Source: Hominimerdicola alba (GTDB lineage Bacteria; Bacillota; Clostridia; Oscillospirales; Ruminococcaceae). From it: a stretch of 64,000 nucleotides of DNA. Positions 13,142-22,510 of the stretch are shown piece after piece. Numbering within the stretch: position 1 is the first letter of the stretch; each line of letters opens with the position of its first letter. A program made the position numbers and the translations under genes. The stretch spans positions 62,001-126,000 of the forward strand of contig NZ_FOAT01000011.1 in the NCBI RefSeq assembly GCF_900109655.1, given 5' to 3'. The notes under the pieces were generated by a model, which saw only the letters and a program-made list of their open reading frames with translations, did no database searches and was not told the origin of the DNA.

Positions 13142-15519
13142 CAGGTGAAGCAGGGGAGCTTTTAAAATATGATACTTCTGGGGATCTTCTGCTTTTTCCT
13201 GTAAGGCACCACAGCCCTGTGTGTTCATATCAGCTTCTTCGTGCAGTGGAAGAATTCTCGCCCACTGCGATACTGGTGGAAGGTCCCGAAAATGCCAATG
13301 ACCTTATACCCGTGCTGACCGATGAACGCACTGAACTTCCTGCCGCATTTTACTACTTCTACAAGGACAAAAAGAAGCTTGTCAGCGAGGACGCAGAGGA
13401 TTACAAGTGCTACTACCCGTTCCTCTATTCATCCCCTGAATTCAATGCTCTTGCCGCCGCTGCGGCTAAAGGCATACGCGTTGCATTCATCGATCTGCCA
13501 TATTGCGAGATACTTATCAACACCGCAAAAGGCAAAGGTCTGCGCACCGAGAGCGAAAAGCACAGCTATACCGATGACACCCGCCTTATCCGCTCGCAGT
13601 TCTACAAAAAGCTCTGCGAGAAAACAGGCATACGCAATTTTGAGGAGTTCTGGGAAAAGTATTTTGAGATCGAGGGTCTTAAACTTACCCCTGCCGAATT
13701 CTGCAAAAATATGCACACCTATTGCGTACTGACCCGCGCACAGGAAAAGGAATCCGAGCTTGAAGCAGACGGTACCCTTGCCCGTGAGCGTCACATGGCT
13801 CTACGCATAAAAGAAGCTCTTGACAAAGGTGAAAAAGTTCTTGTGGTCACAGGCGGACTTCACAGCCTTGGTCTTGCAAAGCTTCTTAAATCGGGGAAAT
13901 TCAAAGCTGAAAAGCTCCACAAAATGACCCCCGATATTCAGGGTTCTTTCCCAACAGCATATTCCTACGAAGCCGCAGACGCACTTCACGGCTATGCTTC
14001 GGGTATGAGCTTTCCCGGGTTCTATGACAGGATAATGAAGCGCATCGTGAACGGCTCTGACCCCGCAAATGTTTATAACGATGCCACCCTTGAACTTCTT
14101 ATCAAGACAGCCAAGGAAAGCTCCAAAAAGGATATCGCTATATCTATCGCTGATATCACCTCTGCCCAGACTGTTATGAACGGTCTTGCGGCACTTAGAA
14201 ATGTGAGCCAGTGTGGTATCTCCGAGCTTGCTGACGGTATCACTTCGGCGTTCATCAAGGGCGAAAAAACCATATCTTCCGCCATGCCTCTTGATATCAT
14301 GAAGCGCCTGGCAACAGGAGACGGCATCGGTCATATCGGCGATAAGACCCATGTTCCGCCCCTTGTGTCAGATTTTGAAAAGCAGTGTGAAAGCTTCAAG
14401 CTGAAATACGCCAGCGTTATCCCGCAGGAAGCAGATGTACCCCTTTTCCTGGGGGAAAGAGGTCAGAACCTCAGCCGCTTTATGCACAGGATAACCTACC
14501 TTGATACAGGCTTTGCCACCCTCACAAAAGGTCCCGACCTGAAACGCGGCAAGGACAGGAGCCGTGTGCGTGAGTTGTGGAAATACCGTCGAACTCCACA
14601 GGTGGATGCCGCACTTATTGACCACACCACTGACGGCTTCACAATTGAAGAAGCCTGCACCAATCTTGCGGCACGTGCTCTCACCGAGCACCGCAGATGT
14701 CAGGACGCGGCACAGACTGCCATCGACTGTTTCCTCATGGGCATACCCCTCACAGGTCACCAGAAAGAACTGCTGTACGATATAGTTTCCGAAGACGGCG
14801 ATTTCTTCTCCATCGGCGAGGGTCTGCGCTGCTTTGCCAGACTGTGCGACCTGCAAAAGTTGTACGAATTTGAGGACAGTTCTTCTTTCGACTGCCTTGA
14901 AAAATGTATGTCAAGACTTATACCCGCACTGCCATCAATGGCAAATTCTCCCAAAGAAACATCCTCTGACGTGGTAGATGTTATGCGCCTGATGTACAGC
15001 CTGACAGGAAGTATGCTTGAAAACTGGCGGGAGACTCTTGAAGGTGCTCTGCTTACTCTTGTGGGATCCAAGGACAAAAACCCCGAAGTCTACGGCGCGG
15101 CTATGGGTCTGCTATATGCCCTCGAGCCTTCCCGCAGAAGCGCCGCTGAGGATGCTATGCGGGGCTTCCTGCAAGGCTCCGAAAAGGTTCGTATGCAGGG
15201 TGCGGATTACCTCAAAGGCTTGTTCTGCACCGCAGGGGATATCGTCCTAGCCGATGACTCTTTCCTATACATGACAGACGAGTTGATAACAGGCTTTGAA
15301 AGGGAAGACTACCTTGAGATACTGCCCTCAATGCGCCTTGCTTTCTCATATTTCACGCCATCGGAGATACAGTCCATAGCAAAGGCAGTGGCAGGCATAC
15401 ACGGCGTTAAGGACAAGGATATCATATATGGAGATACCATAGACGAGGGCTTATTCGAGTTCGGTAAAAAGCTCGACAGCCTTATAACAGCACGGCTGAA
15501 TGGAGGTGAGGTGCAGTGA
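13102..15519 (+). CDS. DUF5682 protein (YehM-like)
   Basis: 805 residues. The N-terminal part has conserved-looking RHHSP (35-39), VEGPENA (59-65), ERHM (229-232) and TGGLHSLG (250-257). The spacing of His, Glu and GxxH motifs recalls the TraB/TIKI and EreA/ChaN-like putative metallohydrolases; that relation is my inference. The remaining 500 residues are helical and may bind the AAA+ or VWA partners. It overlaps the AAA+ gene by 40 bp and the VWA gene by 4 bp, so the three are tightly coupled. No signal peptide or membrane helix. Confidence 0.8.
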   Translation: MEGIFKDSLFAEITGEAGELLKYDTSGDLLLFPVRHHSPVCSYQLLRAVEEFSPTAILVEGPENANDLIPVLTDERTELPAAFYYFYKDKKKLVSEDAEDYKCYYPFLYSSPEFNALAAAAAKGIRVAFIDLPYCEILINTAKGKGLRTESEKHSYTDDTRLIRSQFYKKLCEKTGIRNFEEFWEKYFEIEGLKLTPAEFCKNMHTYCVLTRAQEKESELEADGTLARERHMALRIKEALDKGEKVLVVTGGLHSLGLAKLLKSGKFKAEKLHKMTPDIQGSFPTAYSYEAADALHGYASGMSFPGFYDRIMKRIVNGSDPANVYNDATLELLIKTAKESSKKDIAISIADITSAQTVMNGLAALRNVSQCGISELADGITSAFIKGEKTISSAMPLDIMKRLATGDGIGHIGDKTHVPPLVSDFEKQCESFKLKYASVIPQEADVPLFLGERGQNLSRFMHRITYLDTGFATLTKGPDLKRGKDRSRVRELWKYRRTPQVDAALIDHTTDGFTIEEACTNLAARALTEHRRCQDAAQTAIDCFLMGIPLTGHQKELLYDIVSEDGDFFSIGEGLRCFARLCDLQKLYEFEDSSSFDCLEKCMSRLIPALPSMANSPKETSSDVVDVMRLMYSLTGSMLENWRETLEGALLTLVGSKDKNPEVYGAAMGLLYALEPSRRSAAEDAMRGFLQGSEKVRMQGADYLKGLFCTAGDIVLADDSFLYMTDELITGFEREDYLEILPSMRLAFSYFTPSEIQSIAKAVAGIHGVKDKDIIYGDTIDEGLFEFGKKLDSLITARLNGGEVQ

Positions 15520-16667
15520 CGGAAGATGAACGCAGAGAACTTTCGGTGAACCGCTGGAGGCTGGTTCTGGGCAGTCAGTCTGACCGTGACCTTGAATTTT
15601 CGGGTACTCCCTCAGAACTCCGCGCCTTTGCTGATATGGAAGACCTTCTGGATTACCTCTACAGCCGTTCATCGGGTGAAGATGTCCGCGAAGATGGCAG
15701 CAGATCGGGGGGGAGGGGAGATTCAACCCTCAGTGCCGCTAAGTGGATAAACAAAGTCCGTGAGCTTTTCCCGAACAAAACAGCAGACGTTCTGGAAAAG
15801 CACGCCCTCGATGAATTCCACTTGACCGAGCTTCTCACCGATAAGGAAGTTCTGGAAAAGATGACACCTAATATGGACTTGTTAAAGACCATCATGCAGC
15901 TGCGCCACCTGATGAAAGGCGAAGTCCTTGAAACAGCAAAGCGCATAGCCGCCAAGGTAGCAGATGAGCTCCGTGAAAAGCTGGAAAACAGCGTCAGACA
16001 GTCCATACTCGGCAGGATTGACCGCAACAGCTCCAGCCCCGTGCATACGGCGCGAAATCTGGATTTCAAAAAGACTATCCGTCGCAATCTCAAAAACTAT
16101 GACAGTGAGAGCGGACAGCTCATGCTGAAAGAGATATACTTCTCGAACCGCGTGAAAAGGTACAGCAACAAGACAGTCATCATTGCCGTTGACGAAAGCG
16201 GCTCCATGGTGGGCTCGGTGATATACAGCGCAGTAATGGCGCAGATAATCTCAAAACTGCCTTTTGCCGAGGTCAAGCTTGTGATATTTGATACCAATAT
16301 AGTTGACCTCACGGGTCAGGCAGAAGACCCTGCCGAAGTACTGATGAGCGTACAGCTTGGGGGCGGTACTGATATCGGCAAGGCGATGTGCTACTGCGAA
16401 AAGCTGATAACTGCTCCCGCACAGACAGTTGTGATATGCGTGACAGACCTCTACGAGGGTGGACCGGTAAATACGCTGATGAACGTCAGCAGGAATATAA
16501 TAACCAGCGGTGCGAAGCTCAGCTACCTTACCGCTTTGGATGAAAACGCAAATGCCGCATTCGACAGGAACTTAGGTCAGCGGCTGGCAGATATGGGCGC
16601 TTTCGTGGGCGCTCTTACCCCCGACCAGCTGGGGGATTACGTAGGCAGGATATTCAGCGGGGGGTGA
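15516..16667 (+). CDS. VWA-domain protein (YehP-like)
   Basis: 383 residues. The C-terminal von Willebrand A domain has a full MIDAS: DESGS (226-230), Thr285 in GGGTDIG and Asp311 in VTDLYEGG. The N-terminal 200 residues are helical. Start is GTG at 15516 overlapping the previous stop, with GGAGGTGAG upstream. MoxR ATPase plus VWA protein pairs are a known functional unit in which the MIDAS binds divalent metal and the target. No secretion signal, so the complex is cytoplasmic. Confidence 0.88.
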   Translation: MTEDERRELSVNRWRLVLGSQSDRDLEFSGTPSELRAFADMEDLLDYLYSRSSGEDVREDGSRSGGRGDSTLSAAKWINKVRELFPNKTADVLEKHALDEFHLTELLTDKEVLEKMTPNMDLLKTIMQLRHLMKGEVLETAKRIAAKVADELREKLENSVRQSILGRIDRNSSSPVHTARNLDFKKTIRRNLKNYDSESGQLMLKEIYFSNRVKRYSNKTVIIAVDESGSMVGSVIYSAVMAQIISKLPFAEVKLVIFDTNIVDLTGQAEDPAEVLMSVQLGGGTDIGKAMCYCEKLITAPAQTVVICVTDLYEGGPVNTLMNVSRNIITSGAKLSYLTALDENANAAFDRNLGQRLADMGAFVGALTPDQLGDYVGRIFSGG

Positions 16668-16671
16668 AAGC

Positions 16672-18489
16672 TTGACAGACGCAGTTAAAGAAATACGAAA
16701 ACTAATAGCTTCTGCCGACGAGGATACCCTTGTGAGCCTTGCCAACAAAGGCACATATAAACGTGCCTGCAAGGACGCTGAGGGTGCCCCCGCTGACTTT
16801 ACCGAGAACGATGACAGCATAGTTCTTGATTTCGGCGGCGAGACTGTAACCATTAAATCGCCTCTTGATAAGAGCACCTGCACTTGTCCGTCAAGAGCCG
16901 TTTGCAGACATATCGTGGGCGCTCTCGTGGTGATGAAAGGCGTGATCCCTGCCGATGAAGCCGCCGCTCCCGAACCCGAGCAGGAAACTCCTGCGGCTGA
17001 AAACACGGCAGAGGAAATTTCCGCCGAGAGCGCAGAAGTACCCGCTGACGAGCCTGTACCAACAGAACCCGAAACGGTTTATCTCTCTGAAAAGGACACA
17101 GCTAAAGTACGTGCCTGTTCTGAACTTTGCAGAGGACTTCTGGCAGATATCCTCGCCGACGGACTTGTGCGCACCCCCGCAGATATGCCCGCAAGGATCG
17201 AAGCCGCCGCCGTGAGATGCCACAGCGTAAAAGCCGCCGCGGCAGAAAAAATAATGCGTGAGATAGGCGGCAGGCTATCGGATTATACCGAGCGCCGCGC
17301 AGCTTTTGACCTGAGCAAATTCACCGAAAGGCTCATGAAATGCGATGAGCTTCTCCGTGAGCTTGAAGAAAAAAAGCTCACCGAAGATGACCTAGGCGAG
17401 TTCAAAAGAAAGTATTCCACCCTTGACGGCGAGCTTTCTCTCATGCCCGTAGGTGCCCGCGATGTGGATATCGGCGATTATGTGGGGGAGATATACTACT
17501 TCCTTGACGTAAATAAAACATCGGGCAGGAACTTCCTTACCGTGTCCGACCTAAGACCTGTTTTTTACGAGAACGAAAAAAAGCGCCGCCGAACTCCATC
17601 GGTCTGCCCATGGGATCTTGCTGTGCCCCTTAAATCGGTGATGAAGAACAGTCTGGTGCTTTATAACGCAAAGATAAGCGACGATAAACTATCAACTTCC
17701 GCTGAGACCAAGGTCATGAACAAGTCAAAGGTCAGCCTGAATTCCCCCGAGGTCTACGACCTTATCAAGGACGATTTCAGGGAGATAGCTGCTGCCCTTG
17801 ACGAAGCGGGCGACATTGAAACAGACAGGATATTCTTTGTAAGACCCACCGCCTGCCTTAGTCAGCGCTATGATAAGTACGATCAGCAGTTCATAATGGA
17901 GATCGAGGACGTTAACGGCTGCCGAATAAATATCAAGGCGAAATTCCGCGCCGAGACCAAGTCTTTCATCGAGACCCTTGAAAAGATAGGCAAGCGTATG
18001 CTCAGCGATAAGGACACCTGCTTCACACTGCTTGCGGTGGCAGGTATCGAAGACGGAGAGCTCACTCTCTTCCCCATAGAGATATACGATTTCATCGTAC
18101 CTTTTGAGTGCAGCGGCTATACTCTCCCCGAAAAATACGAGGGCGCAGCAGCCTATGCAGGCTACGCGGAAACTCTGCTGAACCTGTTTTCAAAACTCAG
18201 GGAAATGATGAGCGCTATCCTGCACTGCGGACTTCGTTCCGAGATACGCGATGAGGACAAGCTGGTAAAATATGCAAATAACTGCGGCATGAAAGGTCTT
18301 GCAGAACTGGCAGGAAAAGTGATAGAGGGCGCATCAGCATTCCGCCACAGCACAGGCGGTGATGCAAGAGAAATGCTGTTGAGCATGGAAAAGCTCTCAG
18401 CCTATATCAAAACAGGTGAACAGAGGCTGCAGACAATCAGCGCATTGTCGCGTATGCAGCCCGATGATATTCGTGAACTAGACCAATAA
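16672..18489 (+). CDS. SWIM zinc-finger protein (YehQ-like)
   Basis: 605 residues from a TTG start at 16672 with GGGGTGAAAG upstream, 5 bp after the VWA gene. The SWIM finger CTCPSRAVCRH (CxCx5CxH; Cys70, Cys72, Cys78, His80) is intact. It is followed by a Pro/Glu/Ala-rich linker (about 95-140) and a long helical region. SWIM fingers are thought to bind DNA or protein. In this context it may be the specificity subunit that recognises the target (inference). Confidence 0.85.
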   Translation: MTDAVKEIRKLIASADEDTLVSLANKGTYKRACKDAEGAPADFTENDDSIVLDFGGETVTIKSPLDKSTCTCPSRAVCRHIVGALVVMKGVIPADEAAAPEPEQETPAAENTAEEISAESAEVPADEPVPTEPETVYLSEKDTAKVRACSELCRGLLADILADGLVRTPADMPARIEAAAVRCHSVKAAAAEKIMREIGGRLSDYTERRAAFDLSKFTERLMKCDELLRELEEKKLTEDDLGEFKRKYSTLDGELSLMPVGARDVDIGDYVGEIYYFLDVNKTSGRNFLTVSDLRPVFYENEKKRRRTPSVCPWDLAVPLKSVMKNSLVLYNAKISDDKLSTSAETKVMNKSKVSLNSPEVYDLIKDDFREIAAALDEAGDIETDRIFFVRPTACLSQRYDKYDQQFIMEIEDVNGCRINIKAKFRAETKSFIETLEKIGKRMLSDKDTCFTLLAVAGIEDGELTLFPIEIYDFIVPFECSGYTLPEKYEGAAAYAGYAETLLNLFSKLREMMSAILHCGLRSEIRDEDKLVKYANNCGMKGLAELAGKVIEGASAFRHSTGGDAREMLLSMEKLSAYIKTGEQRLQTISALSRMQPDDIRELDQ

Positions 18490-18507
18490 ACGAAAGGAGA
18501 TTTTAAA

Positions 18508-21500
18508 ATGATCTACGGTGATGTTTCTGAAAGCATGGCAAAGCTTGCCTCTTACCTGAGTGAGAGGGGCATGATAAAAAGCAACGAGGATATATTCGTT
18601 AAGTATATGGATATGGATTCTCCCCGTGATGACAGCCTGCTTGAAAAAGTAAAGATGACATCCGCCTACGGAAAAAGTATAACATCATTTACCAATTACT
18701 CACTGGCAATAAAAAAATCGATACTCCGTCCCCATGACGCTGAACTGAAAAGCAGGTTTGTGTGCTTCCTCTGGGCGGCATTCGGCGCAAGCTGTGTGGC
18801 AAATATGATGGATGTTGTAAACAGCTATGAATCGGTCAAATACTACGATGTACTGCTTGAATGCCTTACACCCTGGGTCGGTGATGCAACTGCAAAGCTC
18901 TGGGCGACAGCAGGTGCTTCCATATTCGCCATACTAAGGGCGAATGAAAGCAAATTCGTGGCAGAAGGACGCACCGCTAACGAGATAGCCGCTATTGCCG
19001 ACTTGGTATGCGAAACAAACGACTGGGTCGCAAGGGTAATGTATGCAATGGCTCTCGATAAAGCAGATGAGAAAGAGGATGCAGTACTCATAAAGAAAAT
19101 AGTAAACTATGCGGCATCGCTGAATATCCCAAAGCCCGTCCGTAACTCCGAGGGCTGGGAGTATACCGTCCTGCTGGGTGAGTGTCTGCGCTTTTCTGAC
19201 ATGGGAAAGGCTAAATTCTCAGAGCGTTGTAAATATGAGGTGAAAAATCTCCCGGATTTCGCTCTGCGCCACTTCTGCCCTAAATTCCTCGATTCTCTGG
19301 ATAAAGAACCTGCCGCTATCAAAGGCGGATACCTCAGATTTCTCGCCGAAAAGCATAGTGTGCCTGAACTGCGCTCTCATCTTGAATATATGCTTAAAGA
19401 GCATACCGATGTTTTCACCAATACCATGCTCCACGATGTTAGCGTAGGAGCTGCCAAAAATATGGCTGAAATGCTGAAAGCCAACGGTCTGTCCTGTCCC
19501 GATGTACTCAGTGCTGTTCGTGAAAAGGCTCTGACCATAGTAAGCAACACCCACCGCGATGATGCCACCGATATCATCGAGTATATCAAAGGTAACAAGC
19601 CCATCGAGGAAGTTCTGGATAAAATGATGGATGCTCCCACTTCAAGGGGCATGAGCGATACTTTTGACTATTTCCATGATGTTGGTGCAGACGATTTCTT
19701 CTGCCGTTTTTATGCAGCCGAAATGACTGTTAACGCAGGCTACAGCAAGTCGTGGTTCACCGAGAGGGCAACAGGTCTCGACTATGGCAGAAATGTAAGT
19801 GAAGGTTTTGACTGCCTTGTAAAGGCAGGTCTGCCCATGAATGCTATCCTCAGCTGTACAGGCGATTATATCGATAATATGTACTCCAAGAAATACGAAA
19901 CTATCGCCAAAACCGCCGCCGAAGCCGCCAAGCACAAAGACCTCCTGCTCAAAACAGAGCTTTCAACGCTTTCTGCTATTGCCAGACAGATAGGCGTTCT
20001 GGCATATGGTTCAGAACCCGAGATGTTCAAGGATAAGCTGTTTGCTTCTGCTGATGACAGCAGCAAGGCAGTTAAGACAGCCCTCGCCAAGATACTTGGC
20101 AGTCAGCCCGCGTGGAAAGATGATATCATCGCACTTCTCTCAAACAAAAAAGCTTCCGCCCGTGAACTTGCTCTGGCATCTATTGAAAGACAGGGAAGTG
20201 CCGAATATAAGGAAGCTCTTGAAGCCGCATTTGAAAAGGAGAAATCCGCAAAGATAAAGGACAAGATAGCTGTACTTATAGGCGCAGCTGTATCGGGAGA
20301 CACCGCAGGCGGCGCACCACTATCCGCGGTTGATACCGTTGAGGAACTGACCAAGGGCGGCAAGGCGAAGAAAGTCGCGTGGGCATTTGAGGGCTGTAAT
20401 TACTCCGTACATAATGCTGACGGCAGTGAGGTGGAGCAGAAGTATCTTGAAGCTATGCTGCTCTGCTACGCTAATATGAGCGAACTTGGTGTCAGCGCCG
20501 CCGCAAATAATCTTGCTGAGAACCTAAACACCCGTGAACTCAACACCTTTGCCCAGAACGTTTTCGGCAAATGGGTAGACCTTGGCGCACAGGCAAAGAC
20601 AAAGTGGGTGCTCTATTTCGCGGCTATCCATGGCGGTGAAGCCATGGTGGATATATTCATGCAGTACATCAAGCAGTGGGGCGAAAATTCAAGAGGCGCT
20701 ATCGCTTCCGAGGCTGTACGCGCTATGGCACTCAGCGGAAGCACCACAGCTCTAATGAATGTTGACGGTATGTCACGCAAGTTCAAAAACAAGATGGTTC
20801 GCTCCGCAGCGGCAGACGCTCTCAGCAACGCAGCAATGGAACTTGGTCTTACCACCGAGGAACTTGCTGATAAGATAGTACCCGACCTGGGCTTTGATGA
20901 AAATATGTGCCGCGAGTTCGACTTCGGTCCCCGTCAGTTCAAGGTATACCTTGGCACAGGCAATACCCTTGAGATATTCTGCGGCGATAAACAGGTAAAG
21001 AATCTGCCCAAGCCCGGTGCAAATGACGATGCTGAAAAGGCAGCAAACGCAGCCGCAGATTTCAAGGAGATGAAAAAGCAGCTGAAAACCGTTGCCACTA
21101 ACCAGAAAGCCCGCCTTGAAAGTGTACTGATGAACGACAGAAAATGGTCGATAGATGGCTGGAAAGCTCTGTTTGTAAAGAACGCAGTTATGCACGGTTT
21201 TGCAACAGGTCTTATCTGGGGACTTTACGATGCTGACGGCAAGCTGACCCAGTCATTCCGTTATACCGAAGAGGGTAGCTTCAATACAGTAGATGACGAT
21301 GAGACAGAACTCCCCGAGAACGGTCAGATAGGTCTTGTACACCCGCTGGAACTCACCAAGGATGACATAGAAGCATGGAAAGAACAGCTCTCCGATTACG
21401 AGATCGAACAGCCTTTCCCACAGCTGGACAGAAAGATCTATACCATGACCGACGAGGAAAGAGAATCCACTGAGATACTCCGCTTTGAGGGCGTTGAACT

Positions 21501-21855
21501 CAATAGCCTGTCTCTTATCGGCAAACTTACCAAGATAGGCTGGTATAAGGGTTACGCCGAGGACGCAGGATTCTTCTACTACTTCTGGCGTGATGATATC
21601 AGCAGCCGCGAGAACCTGCCCGACGGTACCACCGTAAACAAGGGTGTCCATGCCGAGCTTGCTTTCTCAGGCGCAAGCATAGTCAACTACGATTTCGAGG
21701 GCGAAGATGTCACCATTGAAAAACTTGAACTCCACCGCCCCAATGCAGACCACTACCGTTCAACACCGATAAAAGTCGGCGAGGTTGGCGACAGATATTT
21801 CAGCGAGCTTATAATGCAGCTGACTGCCGTTTTAGGCACTAACGAAGAAGAATAA
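18508..21855 (+). CDS. DUF4132 protein (YehI/MolR-like)
   Basis: 1115 residues, no signal peptide or membrane segment. The N-terminal 850 residues are helical with Ala/Leu/Lys-rich HEAT-like repeats (clear around 540-600, ALASIERQGSAEYKEALEAA). The C-terminal DUF4132 domain (about 830-1110) includes HGFATGLIWGLYD. E. coli YehI/MolR is the best-known relative; its molecular function is unresolved. It is 18 bp after the SWIM gene, with AAAGGAG upstream, and closes the operon before the terminator at 21865. It could be the scaffold of the predicted complex. Confidence 0.85.
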   Translation: MIYGDVSESMAKLASYLSERGMIKSNEDIFVKYMDMDSPRDDSLLEKVKMTSAYGKSITSFTNYSLAIKKSILRPHDAELKSRFVCFLWAAFGASCVANMMDVVNSYESVKYYDVLLECLTPWVGDATAKLWATAGASIFAILRANESKFVAEGRTANEIAAIADLVCETNDWVARVMYAMALDKADEKEDAVLIKKIVNYAASLNIPKPVRNSEGWEYTVLLGECLRFSDMGKAKFSERCKYEVKNLPDFALRHFCPKFLDSLDKEPAAIKGGYLRFLAEKHSVPELRSHLEYMLKEHTDVFTNTMLHDVSVGAAKNMAEMLKANGLSCPDVLSAVREKALTIVSNTHRDDATDIIEYIKGNKPIEEVLDKMMDAPTSRGMSDTFDYFHDVGADDFFCRFYAAEMTVNAGYSKSWFTERATGLDYGRNVSEGFDCLVKAGLPMNAILSCTGDYIDNMYSKKYETIAKTAAEAAKHKDLLLKTELSTLSAIARQIGVLAYGSEPEMFKDKLFASADDSSKAVKTALAKILGSQPAWKDDIIALLSNKKASARELALASIERQGSAEYKEALEAAFEKEKSAKIKDKIAVLIGAAVSGDTAGGAPLSAVDTVEELTKGGKAKKVAWAFEGCNYSVHNADGSEVEQKYLEAMLLCYANMSELGVSAAANNLAENLNTRELNTFAQNVFGKWVDLGAQAKTKWVLYFAAIHGGEAMVDIFMQYIKQWGENSRGAIASEAVRAMALSGSTTALMNVDGMSRKFKNKMVRSAAADALSNAAMELGLTTEELADKIVPDLGFDENMCREFDFGPRQFKVYLGTGNTLEIFCGDKQVKNLPKPGANDDAEKAANAAADFKEMKKQLKTVATNQKARLESVLMNDRKWSIDGWKALFVKNAVMHGFATGLIWGLYDADGKLTQSFRYTEEGSFNTVDDDETELPENGQIGLVHPLELTKDDIEAWKEQLSDYEIEQPFPQLDRKIYTMTDEERESTEILRFEGVELNSLSLIGKLTKIGWYKGYAEDAGFFYYFWRDDISSRENLPDGTTVNKGVHAELAFSGASIVNYDFEGEDVTIEKLELHRPNADHYRSTPIKVGEVGDRYFSELIMQLTAVLGTNEEE

Positions 21856-21864
21856 TACTATCAT

Positions 21865-21901
21865 AAGTCCGACAGCCTTTGTGAATGTTGTCGGACTTTT
21901 T
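21865..21901 (+). terminator. Operon terminator
   Basis: AAGTCCGACA and TGTCGGACTT, 10-bp stem, followed by TTTTT. Confidence 0.9.
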
Positions 21902-21926
21902 GCATATTATTTACATAGAATTCACA

Positions 21927-21944
21927 AACGCAAACGTTTGCGTT
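21927..21944. promoter_or_regulatory. 18-bp perfect palindrome upstream of the marR promoter
   Basis: AACGCAAACGTTTGCGTT is a perfect palindrome two bases before the -35 box of the marR promoter. Its core CGCAAACGTTTGCG resembles LacI-family operators (inference). No such regulator is in the window. Confidence 0.6.
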
Positions 21945-21999
21945 GTTGACAAATCAACTTAAATGTGCTATACTTCACGATAGGTTGAGAAATCAACTT
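21945..21999 (+). promoter_or_regulatory. marR-ABC promoter with two operators
   Basis: TTGACA (21946-21951) and TATACT (21969-21974), 17-bp spacer. GTTGACAAATCAACTT (21945-21960) covers the -35 and GTTGAGAAATCAACTT (21984-21999) covers the start region. They differ at one base and each contains inverted TTGA/TCAA. Likely sites for autorepression by the MarR protein. Confidence 0.85.
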
Positions 22000-22030
22000 A
22001 TTTGACTTTTGTACAGAAAGGGGCGATAGA

Positions 22031-22507
22031 TTGGACAGGTCGCTGCTGGAAAATCTGGCGGGGCTGATGATACAGAAGGGTCATTATTTTGCCAGGATAT
22101 ATTCCTGTATCCCCGCATCAAAGGAACTGAATATGTCATCGGCGGTATGCTTAGGTATCATCAACGGTACCGAGGGCGGATGTTCTGCCACTGAGCTGAA
22201 AGAGATGTCCTGCTATGATAAAGCGCTTATCTCCAGAATGCTGACGGATATGCAGAATGACGGATATATAATCCGAAACCCCGAGGATAAGGACAAACAG
22301 CGCGGTATGCGCTATATCCCCAGCGAAAAGGGAAAAATACTCGGTGATATGCTTTCGGCGGAATTTCTGAAGATATCTTCGGAAGTTTCAAAGGATATCC
22401 CGAAGGAAGACCTTAAAACTTTCTATGAGGTCAGCTGTAAACTTATAAACAATCTCGACGAATATGCCGGAGAGCTAGAAAGTGTTAAATTAGAGAAGGG
22501 AAAGTAA
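22031..22507 (+). CDS. MarR-family repressor
   Basis: 158 residues with the MarR winged helix: helix-turn-helix about 55-90 (CSATELKEMSCYDKALISRM) and a beta wing with NPEDKDKQRGMRYI near 95-110. Start is TTG at 22031, placed after AAAGGGG. It is the first gene of an operon with the ABC transporter, 3 bp apart, and two near-identical operators cover its promoter. It probably derepresses the transporter when a small ligand, such as a drug or metabolite, is bound. Confidence 0.88.
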   Translation: MDRSLLENLAGLMIQKGHYFARIYSCIPASKELNMSSAVCLGIINGTEGGCSATELKEMSCYDKALISRMLTDMQNDGYIIRNPEDKDKQRGMRYIPSEKGKILGDMLSAEFLKISSEVSKDIPKEDLKTFYEVSCKLINNLDEYAGELESVKLEKGK

Positions 22508-22510
22508 TGT

